A DNA stretch of 23,365 nucleotides from Candidatus Zixiibacteriota bacterium. Its GTDB lineage: Bacteria > Zixibacteria > MSB-5A5 > GN15 > FEB-12. The notes beneath the pieces were generated by a model. That model was not told the origin of the DNA. It searched no databases and was given only the letters and a program-made list of their open reading frames with translations. The translations under genes were made by a program, and so were the position numbers. The stretch covers positions 6,532 through 29,896 of the forward strand of contig JACZYS010000003.1 in the NCBI GenBank assembly GCA_022570975.1, read 5' to 3'. Positions 1 to 8,589 of the stretch are shown one piece after another (within the stretch, counting starts at the first letter, position 1; every line of letters begins with the position of its first letter).

Positions 1-630
1 TAAGTTAGCGACACAGCCATTTTCGAATTGGATTCGTGCATTGGCAATATCTTCAGAATCTGAAATCACAGACACACCATTGGCATCTATTCGCTTAATC
101 GGGCTATTGACGATTGTCAATACCAAATCAATATCATGAATCATCAAATCAGAAATAACGGCTACATCGGTACCCCGCATATCAAAGGCAGCCAGGCGAT
201 GAGCTTCTATAAAAGTTGGTGAGATTTTTTTCTCTCTCAAGGCTACAACAGCCGGATTAAAACGTTCAATTTGTCCCACGGTGACAACTTTCCCTGATTT
301 TCGCACAATAGCATCCAATTTTGCCGCTTCCTCAGTTGTAGCCGTAACCGGTTTTTCTATGAGAAGGTGGCAGTCATTTTCTAATAGAAATGATGCTGTC
401 TCAAAATGAGCCGTAGTGGGTACCACAATTGAAGCAGCTTCAACGTTTTTTGCAAATTCTTCTAATGACTCAAAAGCTGTTACGTCATGTTCCCGGGCAT
501 ATTTTTCTCTGGTATCTGAATCTATGTCATAAAAACCAATAAGTTCAGATTGCTCCAGCTGGTTATACCATTTTAAGTGGTGTTTTCCCAGAGCACCAAC
601 ACCAACAACCCCGGTTTTGATTTTTTTCAT
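1..630 (-). CDS. Gfo/Idh/MocA family oxidoreductase, N-terminal part (runs off left edge)
   Basis: Reading the minus strand from the ATG at 628-630 gives 210 uninterrupted codons to the window edge, so the C-terminus and stop are missing. The N-terminus is a Rossmann nucleotide-binding fold with GVGALGKHH at about residues 10-18 and an acidic IGFYDID at the end of beta-2. IEKPVTA at 91-97 supplies the family EKP lysine (K93), and DLMIHDIDLV at 161-170 supplies the HD-x-D active-site region (H165). Enzymes of this family use NAD(P) to oxidise or reduce sugars and sugar-nucleotides. Relatives of this type sit in lipid A and surface-sugar clusters in Gram-negative bacteria (for example UDP-GlcNAc 3-dehydrogenases), but the substrate cannot be read here. 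No good Shine-Dalgarno precedes the ATG. The gene lies downstream of the PorV operon terminator and is probably a separate unit. Confidence 0.9.
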   Translation of the reverse strand, partial: MKKIKTGVVGVGALGKHHLKWYNQLEQSELIGFYDIDSDTREKYAREHDVTAFESLEEFAKNVEAASIVVPTTAHFETASFLLENDCHLLIEKPVTATTEEAAKLDAIVRKSGKVVTVGQIERFNPAVVALREKKISPTFIEAHRLAAFDMRGTDVAVISDLMIHDIDLVLTIVNSPIKRIDANGVSVISDSEDIANARIQFENGCVANL

Positions 631-690
631 GCTGAATAATAAGAAAAATCCGGGCGAGCGCAATTGAATATTAAAAATTGCCCATAAATG

Positions 691-720
691 AAAACGGCCG
701 GATAATTTAATATCCGGCCG
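691..720 (-). terminator. Rho-independent terminator of the TonB/PorV operon
   Basis: A perfect 10-bp inverted repeat, CGGCCGGATA (695-704) and TATCCGGCCG (711-720), encloses a 6-nt loop. Read on the minus strand the hairpin is followed immediately by TTTT (complement of 691-694). It begins 25 nt after the stop codon of the PorV-like gene at 746, the expected place for the end of that transcript, and separates it from the oxidoreductase gene at 630. Confidence 0.85.
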
Positions 721-745
721 TCTATTATGAGCTATAAAATATGTC

Positions 746-1747
746 TTAGAATGCGGCTCTTATACTAAAGAACTGGTTACTTTCAAAGACATCGGTTTCG
801 GTCCAGGTATAGTCAATTGACAGATTCATATCTCCCACCGGACGGGTGAATCCAAAACCAACGGTTGCTCCATAAAGCCACCCTTCCTGAGTGGAATAGT
901 TATAACCACCTCTTACAAACAGCCAGTCATCATAACCGTATTCCAAGCCACCCTGCCAGAAATCGTTATTCTGGTTGTTGCCTTTGAAATTACCTGTTGC
1001 CGTTACGGTATTCAGTCCGTTTGACATAAACTCATATGCCAGACCAATATTTACTGAAGTAGGCAGTTCTGAGCCGGCGTTCTCACTTGAAACCGGGCGG
1101 TTGCCAACAGAAGATGGGCGGTCAAATCCCTTACCGGTGAAAGTAAGGTCTGGCCCATAGTTCTTGAGCACAATGCCCATGGTCAAGCCATGCCAACGTG
1201 GTTCATATTGGAAACCAAAGTCAAAGGCAAAACCTGAGGCTTGGACTTCAAATATATCTTCGTTAATTAACTGCACACTGAAACCGAAGTTAATATTGGT
1301 CGTCATTGCACGAGCGTAAGATAAACCTAACACTGCAAGAGTTGGACTGAAAATACTACCGGTGCCTTCCGGGAAAGCTTCTGTAGTTTCTTCTATGTTT
1401 CCAATATTGACAGATTTGTATGAAAATCCAATAACACCGAAGTCTTCAATATTGGTGGCCACAGCAACATAATTAATGTCTATGTCAGCAATCCAGGGGA
1501 TGTGGGTAAATATGACCTGGGTACCTTCGTCAATATAAGCCAGACCGGCAGGATTCCAGAACATGGCCTCAATTCCTGCTGCATTGGCAATTGCGGAACC
1601 GCCCAAGGCGGCGCCTCTGGCATCAGTTGGAATCAATAATTCCTGACCTCCAGTAGTTCCGATACGGCCTTCGTTACCGGCATAAGCAGAGCCTAAGCCA
1701 AGTATCAAAAGGACGAATGCAAATAATAAAATCATTTTCTTATACAT
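746..1747 (-). CDS. PorV/PorQ family outer-membrane beta-barrel protein
   Basis: A 333-residue exported protein. Residues 1-23 are a signal peptide (MYKK, hydrophobic LLFAFVLLILGLG, cleavage near AYA-G). The mature start has the family hallmarks: a G-x-x-A-A-L-G-G-S-A stretch (about 45-52) and AMFWNPAGLAYI (about 61-72). Alternating aromatic strands continue to a C-terminal phenylalanine typical of BAM-assembled barrels. PorV/PorQ proteins are FadL-like 14-stranded barrels; PorV is a shuttle of the type IX secretion system that receives cargo carrying C-terminal sorting domains. The gene follows the stop of the large secreted protein by 19 nt, with AAAGGAAT about 8 nt before the ATG, and is the last gene before the terminator at 691-720. 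The upstream cargo-like gene supports a PorV-like role, but the PorV versus PorQ subgroup is not resolved. Confidence 0.85.
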   Translation of the reverse strand: MYKKMILLFAFVLLILGLGSAYAGNEGRIGTTGGQELLIPTDARGAALGGSAIANAAGIEAMFWNPAGLAYIDEGTQVIFTHIPWIADIDINYVAVATNIEDFGVIGFSYKSVNIGNIEETTEAFPEGTGSIFSPTLAVLGLSYARAMTTNINFGFSVQLINEDIFEVQASGFAFDFGFQYEPRWHGLTMGIVLKNYGPDLTFTGKGFDRPSSVGNRPVSSENAGSELPTSVNIGLAYEFMSNGLNTVTATGNFKGNNQNNDFWQGGLEYGYDDWLFVRGGYNYSTQEGWLYGATVGFGFTRPVGDMNLSIDYTWTETDVFESNQFFSIRAAF

Positions 1748-1766
1748 TATTCTTATTCCTTTCTAT

Positions 1767-4700
1767 TTAATACTGGTTAAGCAGCTCAACTTCTGTGAAG
1801 ATAGCCATTTTACCAATTTTTTGGCCGAAGCCAGGTGCATCAACTACATATATATATATACCAGAACCAACAGGTACGCCAACGGCATTCTGGATGTCCC
1901 AGGTAGCGTCTGTGGTAGTGGCATCAGCCTTTTCAACTGTTGCAATAAGGTCACCGCTTAAATTATAAATAGTGATCGTACATACTGCAGGAAGGTTGGT
2001 GAACTTGAGCTCTCTCACTTCTGGACTATTGTCATAGCCGGAGAAGAGATAATATGGGTTTGGTACTGCTCTAACATTATCCAGTACTCCTGCCTCGCCT
2101 GATGCCAGATTGGTCTGGGCATAACTGGCTGTGCTGAAAGTAAAGACATCGCCATTTGTATTAGGTTTTGATGTCAGGATTCTAAAAACAGTTCCCGGTT
2201 CCGGCAAATCCTGAGTAAATGGCGGTGCATCTCCACCGTTCCAGTTAACCAAGACTGTCCGAGCAAATACTTCAGCATCACCAAAACCATATGTTCCGGC
2301 AATCATATCTGCCGCAGCAGCGTTGTATCCACTTTCTCCAGCGCTTGGGTCTGCACTTGGGAAGAACCAGTATATCCAGTCAGTAAACGGATCGTTGTCG
2401 GCACCAGAACCGGAGTGTTCACCACCGGCAGGACCTATTAGCGCAGTCGAATCAACAATAGTTGTATCTGGAGGACTAACTGTTGTGTCGATTAAATAAG
2501 TATACGAATAAGGGTCACCTGCAGAACAACCCCAAGCTTCAAGGTTATATACAGAATCGCCTACGGCAATACCATCTGCCCAGGAAAGTAACCAACTAAT
2601 CATGCGGACATCATCTGATGGATCGTCTGGAGTACCAATTCCGATATTCCATATTTCAAAAGGAACCCATATGGCCGCTTCATCTTGGAAAGCACGGATA
2701 GCTGTTGAACCACCTCCCAAGGTGCTGTCATAGTCTCCATTACCGTCAAGAACTCCGGTGAATCTCATTTCATAGTCAGCGATTCCAATTGTACCTTCAG
2801 TTCCTCTTATTGATCTTTCCAGGAATTTCGCATATGAACCCCTTGATCCGCCGTCACAAGAACCTCCATCATCACCGGTATGGAAAGCCCAGTGACCGCC
2901 TCCAACCTGCTGAGCATCGGTTGGATTACCTCCCGCAGTTGTCGGGAAGCCCTGGAAGTCAAGTGCACCGGGGTCTGGAGGGTCAACCACACCAGCTCCG
3001 TTGGCAACAACATCAAATGCCCTGAACAGACCTGAGGTACCGAGAACTTTAATCCGCATACCGTCGATGATGAAAGCATCATCATTCCCACTTTGGTTTT
3101 CCTGATTAGTTAAAAGCATTGTACTAGTTGTAGTGTTTTCAAGGTTCCATGTATATGATGTATCAACTGTAAATGAGCTGTCAATTAATAATGTAGTATC
3201 AGGAGGAGAAACTGTAGTGTCTACTGTTACGGTAGTATCAATTGTTGAATCTGGCAGTGCCAAGATTTGATTAAAAGTCACTTCATAGGCATCACCGGTT
3301 ATCAGCGAAGGCGAAACTACCTCGGCAATCACGGCGCCATCGGATACTCCCGAAGGGTGTGAAACCGGAATAGTGTCTAAATATCCGGCAATAACGTCAG
3401 TTTCCGGCGAAGTTGGCTGAGGCACAACGATAATTTCTGTAGCAGAAGTTATCGTCTTTGGCAGAGAGCCGGCATCATAAGAATATGCTTCAACTCTGAA
3501 ATAATATTCTGAATAGTTAACAAGTCTTTCACCTGAATTAATATCAAATGTGATGCTGAAGAATCTCTGGAGACCGTTATCAATACCCAGTTTAACGGCT
3601 CTTTGTTCTAATTGACCGGTAAGAGGGTCTAAAACTTCGTCTATAATTGAAGTAATGTTATCAACAAGGTCAAAGTTTGCAATAGTTCTCCATGGACCTG
3701 TAATTGATTCACCCTGTAATACAGTGTAGCCCTGAAACTCAAGACAACCGGGACTGGCTTCTGAAGCAGCTGTCCAGGAAAGAACAATCTGATTATTCAG
3801 TTCTTCAACAGTGACAACCGGTTTGGCCGGTGCATCACACAGAATAAAGTCAGCGTCATAAGCCAGCTGAGCAAACCTGTCAACATATTTCATGACAGAA
3901 ATTGATGAAAGACGGTCACCGCCTCTACCCAAAACAACTGCTGCCAGGATTTCTGTTGAATCGCCCGGATCAAAATCAAACGGACCGGTTGTTAACATGT
4001 AACGGCGGTCAGATGGGTTAACATCTATAAATCCGATTCTTGTTGCCGGGTCTCCGGCGCCATAAAACACGGTAGGATTACCGTTTTCATCTAAAAGGTC
4101 TGAACCGTCTGCCCTGAGACCTAGCATATAATTGTAAGTCTCAATTGGTGTACCCGGGTCAGTACCATTAATGTACTTGTTAAACGAGGTCATTGGCATG
4201 TTGGTAAATCCGGGAAATGTGGTCCCCCACATTTTGGCCGTGTCGCCTGCGCCACCAGGTATTAATGGTCCCTGGAAGAAGTCAAAGCCTACGGCCGGAG
4301 GATTGTCACCATAGTCCCGGTCGCTTCCGGCGTTATAACAATAACCCATAGATAATACCGTGTCAGAGCCTACAAAGTCATCACCGGCATCGCCCAAATC
4401 AGGGTCGGCCCAGAGTGATACGAACATATTCCTGAGGACTTTGTTCCCCATATTATAAATCTGGAATTTAACAAAAACACAGTTTTCAAGCGGGTCGGTA
4501 CGGTCAAAGGCAAAAGTTGTCTGTCTTATTTCCACACCAAGAGGGTTGGCAACAGAACCGGCTGAGTTCAACTTTTGACCCGGATTAGCGTCATTATAGA
4601 CGCCCCAAAGCATCTGGTCACCCGATAATAACGGGTTACCTGAGCCGTCTACAGGGGCACCGTGTGATACCGGCCAGTCTGTGTAATCCTGGTTAGGATT

Positions 4701-5153
4701 GCTTGCCATACTGTCTTTATGCAGTTGGTAAACTCTATAAGTTGGGTCAGTTGCCGCATCTGGATCAAATGTACCGCCAACCATTGGTCCCGGCCAGAAG
4801 TCATCTGAATATTCAGCAACAGCAACAAGGGTGTCACCAGTTGTCGAATCAATAGCTCCAACCCAAATACCTGCGGCAAAGATTGCACTGGTAGTATTGG
4901 TTTGGTCCAAAATTGCGCCAAGTGTCGTAAATGGGAAATAGAGGCCGTCATTCTTGTTGAGGAGACCTCCTTGGTCATATGCAAACGAGCCTTTGTTTGT
5001 AACAAACATTAAGATGGCGTTTGCAGAAATGTATGATTTTGTGTCAATAGTCGCCCCAAAACTATTGCCTATTGCTCCTTTATATGGAGCCGCAGACAAT
5101 ACCGAGAGGCAAAGAACTATGACAGCAAAAACTGCTAAAAGTTTTAATCTCAT
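1767..5153 (-). CDS. Large secreted protein with fibronectin III and C-terminal FlgD/type-A sorting-like domain
   Basis: The frame is open from an ATG at 5174 (1135 residues), but I prefer the ATG at 5153 (1128 residues). The latter has AGGAAAAAA directly upstream and starts a clean signal peptide (MRLKLLAVFAVIVLCLSVLSA-A); the longer start abuts the previous stop codon. Numbering from 5174: a secreted N-terminal module (about 40-440) with the AAGIWVGAI and GDTLVAVAEYSDDFW patterns common in large FCB surface proteins; a fibronectin III-like domain (about 450-585); a Thr-rich linker; a middle region to about 1020; and a C-terminal beta-sandwich (about 1031-1128) with VRAVPNPYY, ITIYNLSGDLI and VGSGIYIYVV. 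That end resembles FlgD Ig-like and T9SS type A sorting domains. It lies in one operon between the TonB receptor and the PorV-like gene, fitting a surface or secreted cargo. Ligand and function are unknown. Confidence 0.85.
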   Translation of the reverse strand: MRLKLLAVFAVIVLCLSVLSAAPYKGAIGNSFGATIDTKSYISANAILMFVTNKGSFAYDQGGLLNKNDGLYFPFTTLGAILDQTNTTSAIFAAGIWVGAIDSTTGDTLVAVAEYSDDFWPGPMVGGTFDPDAATDPTYRVYQLHKDSMASNPNQDYTDWPVSHGAPVDGSGNPLLSGDQMLWGVYNDANPGQKLNSAGSVANPLGVEIRQTTFAFDRTDPLENCVFVKFQIYNMGNKVLRNMFVSLWADPDLGDAGDDFVGSDTVLSMGYCYNAGSDRDYGDNPPAVGFDFFQGPLIPGGAGDTAKMWGTTFPGFTNMPMTSFNKYINGTDPGTPIETYNYMLGLRADGSDLLDENGNPTVFYGAGDPATRIGFIDVNPSDRRYMLTTGPFDFDPGDSTEILAAVVLGRGGDRLSSISVMKYVDRFAQLAYDADFILCDAPAKPVVTVEELNNQIVLSWTAASEASPGCLEFQGYTVLQGESITGPWRTIANFDLVDNITSIIDEVLDPLTGQLEQRAVKLGIDNGLQRFFSITFDINSGERLVNYSEYYFRVEAYSYDAGSLPKTITSATEIIVVPQPTSPETDVIAGYLDTIPVSHPSGVSDGAVIAEVVSPSLITGDAYEVTFNQILALPDSTIDTTVTVDTTVSPPDTTLLIDSSFTVDTSYTWNLENTTTSTMLLTNQENQSGNDDAFIIDGMRIKVLGTSGLFRAFDVVANGAGVVDPPDPGALDFQGFPTTAGGNPTDAQQVGGGHWAFHTGDDGGSCDGGSRGSYAKFLERSIRGTEGTIGIADYEMRFTGVLDGNGDYDSTLGGGSTAIRAFQDEAAIWVPFEIWNIGIGTPDDPSDDVRMISWLLSWADGIAVGDSVYNLEAWGCSAGDPYSYTYLIDTTVSPPDTTIVDSTALIGPAGGEHSGSGADNDPFTDWIYWFFPSADPSAGESGYNAAAADMIAGTYGFGDAEVFARTVLVNWNGGDAPPFTQDLPEPGTVFRILTSKPNTNGDVFTFSTASYAQTNLASGEAGVLDNVRAVPNPYYLFSGYDNSPEVRELKFTNLPAVCTITIYNLSGDLIATVEKADATTTDATWDIQNAVGVPVGSGIYIYVVDAPGFGQKIGKMAIFTEVELLNQY
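2460..2489 (-). repeat. Second copy of a ten-residue DTTVSPPDTT linker repeat
   Basis: This segment of the large secreted protein encodes DTTVSPPDTT (about residues 896-905), identical in protein sequence to residues 652-661 encoded at 3192-3221. The two DNA copies differ at synonymous positions, so the peptide is conserved more than the DNA. Both lie in Thr/Asp-rich linkers between folded modules. Confidence 0.7.
3192..3221 (-). repeat. First copy of a ten-residue DTTVSPPDTT linker repeat
   Basis: Encodes DTTVSPPDTT (about residues 652-661 of the secreted protein) within a longer D-T-T rich stretch (about 641-673). It matches the copy at 2460-2489. It is probably an inter-domain linker or a marker of module duplication. 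Confidence 0.7.
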
Positions 5154-5174
5154 TTTTTTCCTTATCCTTTCCAT

Positions 5175-8063
5175 TTAGAAAGATACTCGCAACCCGAAAT
5201 AGACTTGACGGGGTGCGCCATAGTTCCTGGGATCGTTTTGTGCTAATTGATATTTCTCTTCACCTGTCAGATTAGCGTCATCGCTAGGGGTTGAAAATAA
5301 CGTAACAAAATCCTGACCTTCACCGGTTCTAAGCCAGCCGGTCGTATTGGCCCGGCCGCTGCCTTCCCAGACGTTAGTGACGTTATCACGGTCAAACAGA
5401 TTTTTGACCCACAGGTAAGGTCCAAAACTGAAGTTTGACATTTCAAATTTCTTTTCAGCTTTCAAATCAACAGTCATTGTCCAAGGCAATCTGGCCGAGT
5501 TTCTCACATCAGTTAAGTTGGGAGCAAAAGCACCAAGGGTGGCTTCGTTGATTATTGAGATAGGAGAATATGGAAGACCACTTCCGGCATTGAAGACGAA
5601 GTTAATTCCAAAGTTTTCTAAGATATAAGTGTCTCCCAACTTTGGACCTTCGCCTGAGGCATATCTCAGGTCAAAAATTCCGGTTACTTTATGTCTTTGA
5701 TCATAAGCAAGCGGTGCCGTCTGTTTTGGTGCATTTCCATTTACCCAGGCAACGTTTCCGCCGGTATTTGAAAAAGAACCGGTACCGGTAGCAAATGAGT
5801 AAGTGTATTTAATGTTCAAGGCAACATTGCTAACCCGGCGCATTTTTAGGCCAAATTCAAGACCCTTAATTGTGCCGTAGTCAGTATTTCTATAAGTGGC
5901 AAATGAAGTCGGAGCCGAAGGCTGATTCTGGACCTGCACCAAACCTGTAACATCACGATAGAATAGGTTGAAATCAAATACGGTATTTTCACCAAGCATG
6001 TGAGTCAGACCAATTTCATAGGCGGTTGTTTTTGGAGGCTCAAGGTTTGGTGAACCAAACGATACATAGTATCCGCCAATTCTGACTTTGTAAGCCATAT
6101 AATCATAACCAACATAAAGATTCTGGAGCTCCGGTCTCTGGAAAAACTTACCATAGCTGAAACGCATTTGAGTCTTGTCACTTATTGGGAAAGCAACACC
6201 CAGACGAGGAGAAATACGTTTGAACTTCTCACTGTCTTCCAAATCAGAAGATTCCAAAGTTGAGATTTCTCCGTCATTACTAGCGTCACCGTCGAATCCT
6301 AATGAATCAGGATCAAGCGGCAAGTTTTCGTTTCTGAATCTCTGAGCTTTATAATCAAAATAGTCAAAACGCAGACCTGCTGTTATAATCAGTGACTCGT
6401 ATTCAAATCTGTCCTGAAGGTAAGCGGCAATGTTGATTGGCTCTTTGGTTGCGTTTTCAAATCCTTCAGTATCAGATTCGTTTCCAAATAAGTCATATCC
6501 ATAACGATTAACATCCTGGAAACCAATTGAAGGATCATAAGTTAAAACGGGGAAATAATGACGGTAAAATCTCAAAGAATGTTTCTGGAATTCAAAACCA
6601 GCTTTTATTGTGTGCTCACGAGAGAGCTCGCTGGTGATATTTCCGTTGAAGCCTATATATGAAGATTTTCTCTTAAAATAATCATCAAAAACGTGGGATT
6701 CGTCTCCGCCTGTGACGAATGTCCGCAGTACACCATTAACAGTTGCAGTATCTGTAACTACTGGAGTTGTTGGATCATCCCATGCCCGGAATAGGTTTTC
6801 GGCATCATTTCTTGGGTTGCCGTTTGGTCTTCCATAAGCGTATATGTCCTCTTTATAGAGACCATCACCGCGGAATCTCTCTACGGTAAAGCTTGAAACA
6901 GAAAGGTTGTAGAAAGTTTTTTGACTGAGAGTATGGGTCAACCTGACGTTAATACCCAGGTTCTTATCTTCGTAAAAAGGTGCGTGTTCACCGTTAAAAA
7001 GATAAGAGTGCAGATACTGATTCCATTCATCTTTTGAGCCGTTAGCACTCAACTGAAATTTCATGTTAGGAGTAAAATCATAATTGAGTTTACCCTGATA
7101 TGAAAAGGTCTCAGAACCGTTGTTTGGCAGTTTATCCGGAGAATCCGGAAGTACACTTGAGGTAACAGAGGATGGAGCCCGGTCATCATGGTCCTTAAAC
7201 TCACCGGAGAAGAAGAAAGCCCCTTTTTCAGTGAGAGGTCCGCTGAAATTTAACGAATACCAGCTTTGACCATACTTGGTGTCAGTAACTACTTCAGCGT
7301 CGGCGTGGTATTCATCACCTCCCGACATAGTTATTACATTAACAATACCAGACTGAACGTGACCATATTCTACCGGGAATCCTCCCTGAATAATAGTTAC
7401 TTCTTTAATGGCATTGTTACTGATATTTGCGGTTGAGTTACCAGAAAGCGGATCCTGCTGTGAGAAACCGTCGACATAGTAAGCAACTTCCGATGCCCGA
7501 CCACCGCGAATATTTAATTCTGATCCGCTGTTGGTGGCTTCTCTTGCTCCGCGAAGACCTTTGATAGAAAGATTTGGTCTTATCTGAACAACGCCGGACT
7601 GTAATCCTACTACGTCTTCAAAGCCTCTGGTAGGCAGAGCTTGAAGCTCATCTCTTTTTATAATACTGATAGCCGCTACTTTATCTCTTATAATTAGCGG
7701 GTCTTCTGCTACAATCCTAATTATTTTACCAAGTTCAGTTGCAGCCGATGTCATTGCATGGTCCTGATAAGTTGCTAAATCTGCAGAAACTGAAACATTT
7801 TCAACTTCAATTGTAGCATAACCGACCGAACTAATCTTGAGGGTGTATGTACCTACCGGCACATTATGAATGTTGTACTTTCCATCAACATCCGTGACAC
7901 CTCCCAGGTTAGTGCCGTCCACTGACACACTAGCACCTACTACAGGATTTGAATTCTGGGAGTCAGTGATAACACCGGTAATTTTACCGGTAGTTGCTCC
8001 CCAGCCGGATCCTGCAATAGATAGCAGCAACATCAATGTCGCAATACTAAGATATTGTTTCAT
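5175..8063 (-). CDS. TonB-dependent outer-membrane receptor with CarboxypepD_reg-like N-terminal domain
   Basis: A 962-residue receptor. Residues 1-23 are a signal peptide. Residues 26-105 form a carboxypeptidase-regulatory-like Ig fold (GVITDSQNSNPVVGASVSV, VPVGTYTLKISSVGY). A plug domain spans about 125-245 with the diagnostic NIRGGRASEVAYYVDG (184-199) and GGFPVEYGHVQSGIVNVIT. The rest is a 22-stranded barrel ending in VYFGLRVSF, a BAM-type terminal strand with C-terminal Phe. Such receptors import large or scarce ligands using TonB-ExbBD energy; the substrate cannot be told from sequence. GGAGA lies 8 nt before the ATG at 8061-8063. The stop codon abuts the downstream reading frame with no gap, so co-transcription with the secreted protein and PorV-like gene is very likely. 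No SusD-like partner is present, which argues against a typical polysaccharide utilisation locus. Confidence 0.93.
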   Translation of the reverse strand: MKQYLSIATLMLLLSIAGSGWGATTGKITGVITDSQNSNPVVGASVSVDGTNLGGVTDVDGKYNIHNVPVGTYTLKISSVGYATIEVENVSVSADLATYQDHAMTSAATELGKIIRIVAEDPLIIRDKVAAISIIKRDELQALPTRGFEDVVGLQSGVVQIRPNLSIKGLRGAREATNSGSELNIRGGRASEVAYYVDGFSQQDPLSGNSTANISNNAIKEVTIIQGGFPVEYGHVQSGIVNVITMSGGDEYHADAEVVTDTKYGQSWYSLNFSGPLTEKGAFFFSGEFKDHDDRAPSSVTSSVLPDSPDKLPNNGSETFSYQGKLNYDFTPNMKFQLSANGSKDEWNQYLHSYLFNGEHAPFYEDKNLGINVRLTHTLSQKTFYNLSVSSFTVERFRGDGLYKEDIYAYGRPNGNPRNDAENLFRAWDDPTTPVVTDTATVNGVLRTFVTGGDESHVFDDYFKRKSSYIGFNGNITSELSREHTIKAGFEFQKHSLRFYRHYFPVLTYDPSIGFQDVNRYGYDLFGNESDTEGFENATKEPINIAAYLQDRFEYESLIITAGLRFDYFDYKAQRFRNENLPLDPDSLGFDGDASNDGEISTLESSDLEDSEKFKRISPRLGVAFPISDKTQMRFSYGKFFQRPELQNLYVGYDYMAYKVRIGGYYVSFGSPNLEPPKTTAYEIGLTHMLGENTVFDFNLFYRDVTGLVQVQNQPSAPTSFATYRNTDYGTIKGLEFGLKMRRVSNVALNIKYTYSFATGTGSFSNTGGNVAWVNGNAPKQTAPLAYDQRHKVTGIFDLRYASGEGPKLGDTYILENFGINFVFNAGSGLPYSPISIINEATLGAFAPNLTDVRNSARLPWTMTVDLKAEKKFEMSNFSFGPYLWVKNLFDRDNVTNVWEGSGRANTTGWLRTGEGQDFVTLFSTPSDDANLTGEEKYQLAQNDPRNYGAPRQVYFGLRVSF

Positions 8064-8200
8064 TTAGATGTCTCCTTACATAATTGAAACATTAGTTTAT
8101 TGTCCATTTTTATTAGTTGCAATAAATTGATTTTTGGATTTCCCTCACCGTCAAACTTTCCGGTATCCAAACCGGTTTTAACAGATATCAAATCTTCCAT
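8060..8200 (-). CDS. Possible 46-residue small ORF overlapping the receptor start
   Basis: A minus-strand frame runs from ATG at 8198-8200 (alternative in-frame ATG at 8204-8206) for 46 codons and stops in a TGA that overlaps the receptor ATG (ATGA). AGGA lies about 5 nt before the second ATG. The peptide starts MEDLISVKTG and ends QLCKETSK. It has no signal peptide or membrane segment, and I recognise no family. It lies between the candidate promoter (8276-8305) and the receptor, so it could be a leader peptide or translational coupler. Because it is short and unsupported by homology, it may be a chance open frame. Confidence 0.3.
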   Translation of the reverse strand: MEDLISVKTGLDTGKFDGEGNPKINLLQLIKMDNKLMFQLCKETSK

Positions 8201-8275
8201 ATACATCCTGTTGTTTCAGAAATTAACATTAGCCTTAGTTAAAATCTGGTTGTTAAAACATTGTTTTGTGCCCTA

Positions 8276-8305
8276 ATAATGCAATAGTTTAATGCTTTAG
8301 GTCAA
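8276..8305 (-). promoter_or_regulatory. Candidate promoter of the TonB receptor operon
   Basis: On the minus strand TTGACC (8300-8305) is followed after 18 nt by CATTAT (8276-8281). This is a 5/6 and 4/6 match to sigma70 hexamers. It would give a leader of about 200 nt before the receptor ATG that includes the small ORF. The -10 match is weak. Confidence 0.3.
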
Positions 8306-8381
8306 CAATAACTACGAATTATTTGATTTTTTTTTAGCTGCCAAACATTTTTTCACCAAATAAAACAGTTTCTGCGTCAGG

Positions 8382-8401
8382 AAAATTTCGGCTGAAATTT
8401 T
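8382..8401. repeat. Inverted repeat AAAATTTC-GGCT-GAAATTTT
   Basis: Perfect 8-bp arms around a 4-nt loop, partly extendable (GGAAAATTTC / GAAATTTTTCC with one bulge). There is no U-tract on either side, so it is not a standard terminator. It is upstream of the receptor operon promoter. Confidence 0.45.
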
Positions 8402-8562
8402 TCCGGATTATTTGGATGGAAGCTGTTCAGAGTGACAGAAGCATTTAATAAAGATTGATGTTTTGATTATCCAGCTCAAATGTGCTTGTAAGACAATCAC
8501 TTACGCCTTTTCAAGAAAGACTTATCCACAAAACGTGATTTTCTGCATAATCATCTTGTCGA

Positions 8563-8589
8563 ACAGGGCAAGAGCTGCTAAGGCCCTGT
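8563..8589. repeat. GC-rich hairpin ACAGGGC / GCCCTGT
   Basis: Perfect 7-bp arms (8563-8569, 8583-8589) around a 13-nt loop. On the minus strand it begins 7 nt after the TAA (8597-8599) of the relic-like frame. No T-run follows, so a Rho-independent terminator is not supported, but it is the most stable structure in this gap. Confidence 0.4.

Noticed and set aside
1848..1860. (AT)n run inside the C-terminal domain of the secreted protein, possible phase-variation tract
   Set aside because: Only 13 nt long, and it encodes the GIYIYV strand normal for this domain, so the run is explained by the protein sequence.
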